Positions 33,084 to 41,012 of a DNA stretch of 64,000 bases are shown here, one piece after another (position 1 is the first letter of the stretch; each line of letters opens with the position of its first letter). The notes under the pieces are model-generated. The model saw nothing but the letters and a program-made list of their open reading frames with translations, was not told the origin of the DNA and ran no database searches. The position numbers and the translations under genes are program-made. This DNA is from Flavobacterium hungaricum (GTDB lineage Bacteria; Bacteroidota; Bacteroidia; Flavobacteriales; Flavobacteriaceae). The DNA lies in NCBI RefSeq assembly GCF_015182285.1, contig NZ_PRDM01000001.1, forward strand, positions 1,488,001 through 1,552,000, read 5' to 3'.

Positions 33084-34853
33084 GTGATGGAAAAAGAAAA
33101 AAATATTTTTGAAAAAATCAAATTTAACGGCGTAGAATTCATAGTAATAAGCAGAGAAAACGCTCATGAAATTATTGGCGATCTCAGTGATTTTGAAAAT
33201 GAAAAAATCTATGATGTTTTTGAGGATACCTGGCGTTTTCCTGATGATGAAGATAACGCACTATTTTTACTGGCTGAAAATGATGTCGAAATGGATGTTT
33301 TTGAGATGGATTATGCAACCGAAGAACGTCCGGATATTTTTATTTTAGGGTTTATTTTTAAAGGAAACTTAACTGTCAAAAAATGCATCAGCTCTTTTGA
33401 TACCGATAATTCGCCGGCATTGATCGTTCTTGGAAAAACCACAGCTCCAAATATTATTTTATTTGGAAACCTGCATTATCTGGGTAATGGTTTAGAATGT
33501 GAAACGATTATCGGCGAATACAACCACGGCGAACTTATAGTAAAAGGCGAAACTACAACGAAGCTTATTTACAGCGACGATATGCGAATGCGTTTTGAGA
33601 ATTTTACATCTGTGCAGTCAATTGTTAATTTAAATCGCCCCGATGTATCGATCTGCAGCAGGTTGAGTGATGGCGAAGGATCGATTGTGATTTTAGAAAA
33701 TTATTTTCCTTCCACTCATAAATTATCAGACATTGCTGCAGATTCTTATGTAGAATATTCGGATTCTTACGACCAGGAAACTTTTACTGCTGATTATTAT
33801 GAAAAGGTTTTCAAACAAGGACTTTCCTTGATCGACGAGAATAAAGCGGAACGTTATTTATATCAAAATTTCCGTCAAAAATTTCTAAACATGATTACCG
33901 AATTGTCTAATAAAGATTATGCGGCAAGCGACGGAAGTTTGTATTATGAAGATGATTACGCAAAGTACAGCTTTGTGCATTTTGTATACGAAGATAAAAA
34001 TTACACCCAAATTTCGACTACCATTCTCAACGGATTTAATATTAGAATGAGAGCTTTTTTATGTGTAGATACCAATGAAATAGCCCTTTTATTAGAATAT
34101 TTATACGATGATGAAAGTACAAAATGCCAATGGATGGATAATGAGGATGCACTTGGAATTGAATATTTTGCAGTAAAAAATGCTGTTTTTGAAGCTTTTG
34201 AAATCTTAAACGATGAAAAATCTTTTGAAGAGACTGATGATGAAGAGGATTATGATGAAGAGGAGGAGGACGAAGAAGATGAACTCACGTTAGAAGATCT
34301 TGAACTGCAGTTTGATAATCGCACTTTGCCAGATGATTTGGTGAAATTATTTGAATTTGAAAAGGAATTTGGTGCTGAAACTTTTTCAGAATGCTTTCGT
34401 TTGTACATAATGGATAAAACAGGAATAAAAACCTGGTCTGAAGAAGAAGAATTTTACACTAGTTTTATTGAATTTGCTACCGCCAACGGATCGGGAAGTT
34501 CGTATGCTTATTGGTTGACAGATACGGATTTAAATAACTGTCCAATTGTTGTTTTTGGTGATGAAGGGGGGATTCATGTTGTGGCAGCGAACACAAGAGA
34601 TTTTATACAGCTTTTGAGTTATGATACCGAAATTTCTGTGGATCATGAAAATGCTTATTTCTATAAAGATGAAGATTATTATGAAGAAAGTGAAAACAAA
34701 GAAGCCTACGCCGACTGGATCAAAAACACTTATGGATTTGAAGCTTTGGAAAATGATGAAGAGGCAGATCGTATTCTGAATACTGCAAAAGAAAAATATA
34801 AAAAGAAACTCAATGCTTTTTTAGAAAAGTTTGATATTGAGACTTTTGATTAA
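33084..34853 (+). CDS. Large acidic protein with a C-terminal SUKH-like domain
   Basis: The 589-residue protein has no signal peptide. Its N-terminal half (to about 390) includes a segment of beta-rich repeats (FILGFIFKGNLTVKKC, ALIVLGKTTAPNIILFGNL, GELIVKGE), resembling a short beta-helix. A very acidic linker (about 383-405) separates it from a C-terminal region that resembles SMI1/KNR4 (SUKH) proteins: LPDDLVKLFEFEKEFG, AYWLTDTDLNNCPIVVFGDE, GGIHVVAANTRDFIQLL. SUKH proteins are often immunity proteins of polymorphic toxins. No toxin gene is next to it. Assignment of the C-terminal domain is by motif impression only. Confidence 0.6.
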   Translation: MMEKEKNIFEKIKFNGVEFIVISRENAHEIIGDLSDFENEKIYDVFEDTWRFPDDEDNALFLLAENDVEMDVFEMDYATEERPDIFILGFIFKGNLTVKKCISSFDTDNSPALIVLGKTTAPNIILFGNLHYLGNGLECETIIGEYNHGELIVKGETTTKLIYSDDMRMRFENFTSVQSIVNLNRPDVSICSRLSDGEGSIVILENYFPSTHKLSDIAADSYVEYSDSYDQETFTADYYEKVFKQGLSLIDENKAERYLYQNFRQKFLNMITELSNKDYAASDGSLYYEDDYAKYSFVHFVYEDKNYTQISTTILNGFNIRMRAFLCVDTNEIALLLEYLYDDESTKCQWMDNEDALGIEYFAVKNAVFEAFEILNDEKSFEETDDEEDYDEEEEDEEDELTLEDLELQFDNRTLPDDLVKLFEFEKEFGAETFSECFRLYIMDKTGIKTWSEEEEFYTSFIEFATANGSGSSYAYWLTDTDLNNCPIVVFGDEGGIHVVAANTRDFIQLLSYDTEISVDHENAYFYKDEDYYEESENKEAYADWIKNTYGFEALENDEEADRILNTAKEKYKKKLNAFLEKFDIETFD

Positions 34854-34992
34854 CGAAAAAACTAATAAGAAGTTTATTGCGTATATAGTTCAAGAAGGTG
34901 ATTAGATTAAGTTAATGTTAAGTTATTACTTTGAGACGCAACTGTTTTGGCTGCTGATAATCTTAGTAGTATTAACCTTAAACTTAAATAAA

Positions 34993-35418
34993 ATGAAAAA
35001 AGTTGGATTATTGTTTGTTTTAGTATTCTCTTTAGTTTCTTGTTCAAACGACGACGTAAAAATGGAAGGTTTTCCGTCTTTGGAAAGCGGAAGATGGGAG
35101 CTTGCCGAAAACATTTCGCTTGTTCCGTATTATAATTCTATAAGTACGCCTCAATACAAAGAAACGTATGTATTTGATAAAGGAAAGTTTTCTAAAACAA
35201 GAATTAAAGACAATAAAACAACGACAGTTTCTGGAACGTATACCACAGTAACTACAGCTACTCAAATGAATTTGGAGCTTACTTATACAGCAGCAAATGA
35301 TTTAATTGAAAGCTGTACCGTTTTAAAAGAAAGTTTATACATTAACAAGGAAGGAAAATTAAATAATAATTTAAAAGATTGTGATCCAACTTTACTTGTT
35401 TACACTAAACTTAAATAA
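34993..35418 (+). CDS. Small lipoprotein, lipocalin-like, paralogue 1
   Basis: The start at 34993 is chosen because MKKVGLLFVLVFSLVSC is a standard lipoprotein signal (Cys17); an earlier ATG at 34915 adds an unrelated hydrophobic stretch. The mature part of about 125 residues has the pattern W-x-L at its start (GRWELAENISL), YVFDKGKFSKTRIKDNKTTTVSGTY in the middle, and two Cys near the end. This resembles lipocalin-like proteins of flavobacteria. The next gene is a clear paralogue. Function unknown, outer-membrane anchored by inference. Confidence 0.78.
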   Translation: MKKVGLLFVLVFSLVSCSNDDVKMEGFPSLESGRWELAENISLVPYYNSISTPQYKETYVFDKGKFSKTRIKDNKTTTVSGTYTTVTTATQMNLELTYTAANDLIESCTVLKESLYINKEGKLNNNLKDCDPTLLVYTKLK

Positions 35419-35556
35419 AAGATCATTTATTTAAAAAAAAAAATGATTTAAAATATAATAATATTTGATTTTCTGCGTTGGTATACCAATGCTGGTCTTT
35501 GAATATAGAAATTAGCACGCTTAACAAAGCAAACCAAACCGATCAAAACCACCTAA

Positions 35557-35988
35557 ATGAAAAGAATAGTAAGTTTATTTATTCTATTTTTAACGCTTGT
35601 TTCCTGCTCCAGTGATGAAGCAATAGCAACAGGCGATGTGGATTTTTTTGGAAATTGGAATCTGACAAAAATGTCCTCTGCTTTTACACCGGCGATAAGT
35701 TTTTCTGACGGATTGGAGTGGGAAGAGTCATATGATTTTAATGAAAACGGAACTTTTACGAAAACAAGATTAAGAGACAATAAATCCATAACGGTTTCTG
35801 GAACTTATAAAGTAACTACAACGCAGAATGAGGTTCAGTTTGAATTAACCTATGAAAAAGACAATGATATAATTGGCACCTGCTCTAAAGATTCTAAAGA
35901 GATCTTGTATATCAATTCATCACGAAAATTATACAGCACCTGGCAAAATTGTGACGGACCTGAGCTGGTATATGAAAAAGAGAAATAA
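35557..35988 (+). CDS. Small lipoprotein, lipocalin-like, paralogue 2
   Basis: The 143-residue protein begins MKRIVSLFILFLTLVSC (lipobox, Cys17). It shares its layout with the preceding lipoprotein: FFGNWNLTKMSS, then YDFNENGTFTKTRLRDNKSI, VSGTYKVTTTQ, and a C-terminal pair of Cys around TCSKDSKEILYINSS...NCDGPELVY. The two are tandem duplicates with strong divergence outside the central block. The 138-base gap between them has no obvious terminator, so a joint transcript is possible. The terminator at 36012-36047 follows. Confidence 0.78.
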   Translation: MKRIVSLFILFLTLVSCSSDEAIATGDVDFFGNWNLTKMSSAFTPAISFSDGLEWEESYDFNENGTFTKTRLRDNKSITVSGTYKVTTTQNEVQFELTYEKDNDIIGTCSKDSKEILYINSSRKLYSTWQNCDGPELVYEKEK

Positions 35989-36011
35989 AATTTATATAAA
36001 TTTGTAAAACA

Positions 36012-36047
36012 AAAAGAGCATTCAATCTGGATGCTCTTTTGTTTTTT
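36012..36047 (+). terminator. Terminator after the paralogous lipoproteins
   Basis: AAAAGAGCAT (36012-36021) pairs with ATGCTCTTTT (36031-36040) around a nine-base loop and runs into a T-rich stretch. It is 24 bases after the stop at 35988. Confidence 0.8.
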
Positions 36048-36061
36048 AAAACCTTATACAA

Positions 36062-36601
36062 ATGACAACACACTTAGCTTTGTTACGCGGCATCAACGTT
36101 TCGGGACACAATATGATAAAAATGGAAGCCTTAAAAGCAATGCTTGAAAATTTAGGGTTTCAGAACATTAGAACCTATCTTCAATCGGGTAATGTTTTTG
36201 TGGATACAGACGAAGAAAGTGCAGCCAAAGTTGGTTTTATGATTAAACAGGAAATTTTTAAAGTTTTTGGACATGAAGTTCCTGTGATTGTGATCAATCA
36301 GGAAGATCTTGAATTGTGTTTTAAAAACAATCCTTATTTAAAAGAAGATGTTGATACGAAGCAGTTATACGTTTCTTTTGTTTCAATTCCGTTAAAAAAA
36401 GAAAGCATTAATGATTTGAAAATAAGTCAGTTTAAACCAGATGAAGCGAGTATTGATGCCAACAGGATTTTTATAAAATATGCCGTAAGTGCCGGAAAAA
36501 CGAGATTTGATCAAAAGTATATCGAAAAAAAGTTAAATGTAACCGCAACAATGCGAAACTGGAATACCGTGACGAACCTGCTTAAAATGTATACTGAATA
36601 A
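36062..36601 (+). CDS. DUF1697 family protein
   Basis: The 179-residue protein matches DUF1697 in length and motifs: HLALLRGINVSGHNMIKMEAL at the N-terminus (4-24), FQNIRTYLQSGNVFVDT (33-49), and the C-terminal TMRNWNTVTNLLKM. The family has a known fold but no established function. The start is 15 bases after the preceding terminator, so the promoter must overlap that hairpin or lie within it, unless transcription reads through. It is convergent with the next gene. Confidence 0.88.
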   Translation: MTTHLALLRGINVSGHNMIKMEALKAMLENLGFQNIRTYLQSGNVFVDTDEESAAKVGFMIKQEIFKVFGHEVPVIVINQEDLELCFKNNPYLKEDVDTKQLYVSFVSIPLKKESINDLKISQFKPDEASIDANRIFIKYAVSAGKTRFDQKYIEKKLNVTATMRNWNTVTNLLKMYTE

Positions 36602-36623
36602 AATAAGCTTTTTTTTGAGGGAA

Positions 36624-37133
36624 TTAATCTCTCAACCATTTTTGCATAACAGGAAATGCTTCTTTGTTCTCTTTAACTGCCTTTTCTTTCCCGAATGTAA
36701 GACCAATCCATTCCAGAAAAGGCAAGCCAATATAATTTTCATCATTAAAATTTGAAATCAGCCATTTCGAATCATTTTTATAACCGTTAGGATGAAAAAC
36801 AAATTCAAGAGGAAAATCAAGATGTTTTGCTGCCGCAAATGACCATAGAATAGCGGCAATTTCTTCACCTGCACTCGGCCATTCTTTAGACATGTTAGCT
36901 GTGCCGGCTGCGTTTCTCTCATGAGATGTTGTTACCGCCAAATGTCCGGCTTCATGCAGTATATCACCCGGATAAAGTAATTTTTCGAAATCAATATAAA
37001 TACAGTTGGGGCCTAAATCTAAACCAGGTAAAAAGGTATCATCTAGTTTTTTTTCAAAGACTTGAATCCCAATTTCATTCAGAAACGCCAGTATTTTTTG
37101 AATTTCTAGAGTATGATTTTTATCGGCTGTCAT
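36624..37133 (-). CDS. Small protein with HExxH-type zinc-peptidase motif
   Basis: The 169-residue protein contains ILHEAGHLAVTT, an HExxH-like motif as H60-E61-A62-G63-H64, typical of zinc metallopeptidases. A possible third ligand region is WPSAGEEIAAILWSFAAA (Glu 94-95). There is no signal peptide. I do not recognise a named family; proteolytic activity is inferred from the motif only. It lies 29 bases downstream of the Dph6-like gene on the same strand and may be co-transcribed. Confidence 0.65.
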   Translation of the reverse strand: MTADKNHTLEIQKILAFLNEIGIQVFEKKLDDTFLPGLDLGPNCIYIDFEKLLYPGDILHEAGHLAVTTSHERNAAGTANMSKEWPSAGEEIAAILWSFAAAKHLDFPLEFVFHPNGYKNDSKWLISNFNDENYIGLPFLEWIGLTFGKEKAVKENKEAFPVMQKWLRD

Positions 37134-37162
37134 TACACTTTAAATTTAAAGATTATTTAAAA

Positions 37163-37906
37163 TTATTTAGGAATCAAATCGCAATACCAAAAGCCAAAAT
37201 CAAAAGCAGTAGAATCGGTTGTATCGCAAGCCTTGTTGGAAGATTCTTCAGTTTTTGGTTGCTCGTATTTTCGATATACAATTTCTCCAATTTCAAAATC
37301 AATAGGTTTAGAAAAAAGAGGTCCGTCAAAAGTAAAAGTATGAAATTCACCATTTTCACCGCAGACATCTACGTTTTGAGGTAGATCCTCAATAAAATCC
37401 TGATCGATAATTCTGCCCACAAAACTCTTATCCATATATTTTTCGTTTACACAGACTACAATAGTTTTGAATCCCAGCGAAATAAATTCTTGAATCAAAT
37501 CTCGAGTCGGAATTTTCCAAATCGGGAAAACTCCTGTAAAACCAATTCTGGACAATTGCTCTTCACGGTATTTTCGCAAATCTTCCAGAAAAATATCACC
37601 AAATACAGAATGCGTAATTCCTTGATTTTTTAATTCAGAAAGTGTTTCCAGCATTACCGATTCATAAATTTCCATTGAAGGCATTTCTGGAATCTGCATG
37701 ATTTTTAAAGGCAGGTTTAAACTTTCTGCCTGCGCTTTCAGCAATTCGACACGAACGCCGTGCATCGAAATACGCTGGTATTTTTCGTTAACGCTGGTCA
37801 CCAAAGTTTCGATTTTAAAATCGGAATTTTGTAGTATTTTGTATAATGCAAGAGCAGAATCTTTTCCGCTGCTCCAGTTAAATATGGCTTTGTGAGGTGT
37901 AGACAC
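37163..37906 (-). CDS. Dph6-related ATP pyrophosphatase (PP-loop family)
   Basis: The 247-residue protein starts with a PP-loop, IFNWSSGKDSALALY (8-22), and contains YQRISMHGVR (about 43-52), VFGDIFLEDLRKYRE (about 101-115) and VCGENGEFHTFTFDGP near residue 191. These are features of the diphthine-ammonia-ligase-like (Dph6/MJ0570) family. Bacteria lack diphthamide, so the substrate is unknown. The C-terminus continues past the usual domain with a Thr/Ser-rich tail. Upstream lies the 2.4-kb repeat array. Confidence 0.85.
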   Translation of the reverse strand: MSTPHKAIFNWSSGKDSALALYKILQNSDFKIETLVTSVNEKYQRISMHGVRVELLKAQAESLNLPLKIMQIPEMPSMEIYESVMLETLSELKNQGITHSVFGDIFLEDLRKYREEQLSRIGFTGVFPIWKIPTRDLIQEFISLGFKTIVVCVNEKYMDKSFVGRIIDQDFIEDLPQNVDVCGENGEFHTFTFDGPLFSKPIDFEIGEIVYRKYEQPKTEESSNKACDTTDSTAFDFGFWYCDLIPK

Positions 37907-37967
37907 GTTTTTTGATTTTTATGGTAAACATACAAACAATGTTAACAACAAAAAACATTTAAAATCA

Positions 37968-40352
37968 ATACACAGAAATTTTCCGCCCAATACATCGTAG
38001 AGACGCACCGCAGTGCGTCTACGCAAAGTATATCGACAACGAAAAACAATTTAATGCGACAAATATTAAACGGAATATCTTTGAAGAATTACACACCTGA
38101 GACTCACTGCTGTGCGCCTCTACGATATTGCATGTCGATAAAACGGTTGTCACAAAACATATTATTAAAATATTTATAAATGAAAAATCAACACAAAAAA
38201 TTCACCTCCATTATATCGTAGAGACGCACCGCAGTGCGTCTACGCAAAGTATATCGACAACGAAAAACAATTTAATGCGACAAAATATTAAACGGAATAT
38301 CTTTGAAGAATTACACACGTAAGACGCACTGCTGTGCGCCTCTACAATATTGCATGTCGATAAAACGGTTGTCACAAAACATATTATTAAAAATATTTAT
38401 AAATGAAAATTCAACACAAAGAAAATCACCTCCAGCATATCGTAGAGACGCACCGCAGTGCGTCTACGCAAAGTATATTGACAACGAAAAACAATTAATG
38501 CGACAAAATAGTAAACGAAATATCTTTGTGGAATTACACACGTAAGACGCACTGCTGTGCGCTTCTACGATATTGCATGTCGATAAAACGGTTGTCACAA
38601 AACATATTATTAAAAATATTTATAAATGAAAAATCAAAACACAGATATTTTCCGACCAATACATCGTAGAGACGCACCGCAGTGCGTCTACGCAAAGTAT
38701 ATCGACAACGAAAAACAATTTAATGCGACAAAATATTAAACGGAATATCATTGTGGAATTACACACCTGAGACGCACTGCTGTGCGCCTCTACGATATTG
38801 CATGTCGATAAAACGGTTGTCACAAAACATATCATTAAAAATATTTATAAATGAAAAAATCAATACACAGAAATTTTCCGCCCAATATATCGTAGAGACG
38901 CACCGCAGTGCGTCTACGCAAAGTATATCGACAACGAAAAACAATTTGATGCGACAAAATATTAAACGGAATATCATTGTGGAATTACACACGTTAGACG
39001 CACTGCTGTGCGTCTCTACGATATTGCATTTCGATAAAACGGTTGTCACAAAACATATTATTAAAAAAATTTATAAATGAAAATTCAACACAAGAAAATC
39101 ACCTCCAGCATATTGTAGAGACGCACCGCAGTGCGTCTACGCAAAGTATATCGACAACGAATAAGACAATATAAACGGAATATCATTGTGGAATTATACA
39201 CGTAAGACGCACTGCTGTGCGCCTCTACGATATTGCATTTCGATAAAACGGTTGTCACAAAACATATTATTAAAATATTTATAAATGAAAAATCAACACA
39301 AAAAATTCACCTCCAGCATATCGTAGAAATACACCGCAGTGCGTCTACGCATAGTATATCGACAACGAAAAACAATTTAATACGACAATATAAACGGAAT
39401 ATCTTTGTGGAATTACACACGTAAGACGCACTGCTGTGCGCTCTACGATATTTTATGTCGATAAAACGGTTGTCACAAAAACATATTATTAAAAATATTT
39501 ATAAATGAAAAATCAACAGAAAGAAAATCACCTCCAGTATATCGTAGAGACGCACCGCAGTGCGTCTACGCAAAGTATATCGACAACGAAAAACAATTTA
39601 ATGCGACAGTATAAACAGAATATCATTGTGGAATTACACACGTGAGACGCACTGCTGTGCGCCTCTACAATATTGCATGTCGATAAAACGGTTGTCACAA
39701 AACATATTATTAAAAATAATTATAAATGAAAAATCAACACAAAGAAAATCACCTCCCAGCATACCGTAGAGACGCACCGCAGTGCGTCTACGCAATGTAT
39801 ATCGACAACTAAAAACAATTTAATGCGACAAATATTAAACGGAATATCTTTGTGGAATTACACACCTGAGACGCACTGCTGTGAGCCTCTACGATATTGC
39901 ATTTCGATAAAACGGTTGTCACAAAACATCTTATTAAAAGTATTTATAAATGAAAAATCAACGCAAAGAAAATCACCTCGAGCATATCGTAGAGAGGCAC
40001 CGCAGTGCGTCTACGCAAAGTATCTCGACAACGAAAAACAATTTAATGCGACAATATAAACGGAACATCTTTGTGGGATTACACACGTAAGACGCACTGC
40101 TGTCCGCCTCTATGATATTGCATGTCGATAAAACGGTTGTCACAAAACATCTTATTAAAAGTATTTATAAATGAAAAATCAACACAAAGAAAATCACCTC
40201 CAGTATATCGTAGAGACGCACTGCAGTGCGTCTACGCAAAGTATATCGATAACGAAAAACAATTTAATGCGACAATATAAACGGAATAGCATTGTGGAAT
40301 TACTCACCTGAGAACCGCTTCGGTGCGCCTCTGCGATATTACATGTCGACAA
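37968..40352. repeat. BIME-like tandem array, 11 units of about 222 bp
   Basis: Each unit contains a forward palindrome GTAGAGACGCAC-CGCA-GTGCGTCTAC and, about 100 bases on, an inverted relative (GACGCACTGCTGTGCGCCTCTAC). GTAG heads of the forward copies lie at 37997, 38218, 38442, 38666, 38892, 39115, 39323, 39544, 39766, 39989 and 40210 (steps 208-226). Copies differ by small changes. GTAG at the foot of a hairpin is the hallmark of REP sequences recognised by RAYT proteins, and a RAYT gene follows. Short frames of about 60-110 codons across the units are by-products of the repetition. The last inverted copy (40313-40352) is the most diverged. Confidence 0.93.
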
Positions 40353-40439
40353 TCGGAATTAAATTATGAAATAAAAGTAGTACATAAACTCAATTTTGTT
40401 TCATCATTATTAATAACTTTGAAATCTTACACGCCGAAA

Positions 40440-41012
40440 ATGTCATTATATAAAGAAAAATTTAAAACAGATTCCCATAGACTCAAAAATTGGGATTATT
40501 CAAATGAAGCCGTTTATTTTATTACGATTGTAACTCAAGATCGGAAATGTATTTTTGGATCTATTGTAGAAGATAAAATGGTTTTAAATGAAAATGGAAA
40601 GATTGTTGAAACAGAATTATTAAAATCAATTAAAATCCGTAAAAATTGGTTTTTTCATAATTGGGTAATAATGCCCAATCACATTCATTTATTAATTGAA
40701 ATTCAAGATAAAGAAAATCACAGCCATGATAGTGTAGAGACGCACAGCAGTGCGACTAAACAAAGTTTATCGACAACAGAAAATACAATTTCAAGTGAAG
40801 CAAAATTTTCAAGAAAAACTAAATCCATTTCTTCATTTGTTGCTATATTTAAATCGGTAACAACAAAACAAATTGGCAGACAGCAGAAAATATGGCAAGC
40901 GAATTACCACGATCATATTGTTCGCAATTATAAAAGATTTGAGATTATTTACAATTATATCAAAACAAATCCGCAGCGTTGGGAAACCGATTCTATAAAT
41001 TTAAAATTTTAA
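40440..41012 (+). CDS. REP-associated tyrosine transposase (RAYT)
   Basis: The start at 40440 (MSLYKEKFKTDSHRLKNW) is chosen because residues encoded before it do not fit the family. The 190-residue protein is a Y1-type HUH nuclease: VYFITIVTQDRKCIFG (about 25-40), the metal-binding MPNHIHLLIEI with HxH, and the catalytic Tyr region NYHDHIVRNYKRFEIIYNYIKTNP. Y1 transposases nick and rejoin single-stranded DNA at REP hairpins. Between the HxH motif and the Tyr helix sits a 27-residue insert (HSHDSVETHSSATKQSLSTT) encoded by DNA related to the neighbouring repeat. The stop overlaps the next gene's ATG. Confidence 0.92.
   Translation: MSLYKEKFKTDSHRLKNWDYSNEAVYFITIVTQDRKCIFGSIVEDKMVLNENGKIVETELLKSIKIRKNWFFHNWVIMPNHIHLLIEIQDKENHSHDSVETHSSATKQSLSTTENTISSEAKFSRKTKSISSFVAIFKSVTTKQIGRQQKIWQANYHDHIVRNYKRFEIIYNYIKTNPQRWETDSINLKF
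40710..40791 (+). repeat. Repeat-unit segment inside the RAYT coding sequence
   Basis: These 82 bases run parallel to the array unit: AAAGAAAATCAC, then GTAGAGACGCAC-AGCA-GTGCG (GTAG at 40734), CAAAGTTTATCGACAAC and finally ACAATTT. In the array the same frame reads VETHRSASTQSISTTKNN; in the RAYT it reads VETHSSATKQSLSTTENT. The second half of the palindrome has changed (GTGCGACTAA instead of GTGCGTCTAC), so the hairpin is weakened. Confidence 0.85.

Noticed and set aside
38128..40059. Several frames of 60-110 codons in the BIME array (for example 38128-38322, 38751-39080, 39233-39424)
   Set aside because: They are the same repeat sequence read again and again, broken by small indels; no start signal or codon bias suggests translation.
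37997..40240. Possible CRISPR array from regularly spaced palindromic repeats
   Set aside because: The spacing DNA is repeated too (whole 222-bp units), spacers are not unique, and no cas genes are present.
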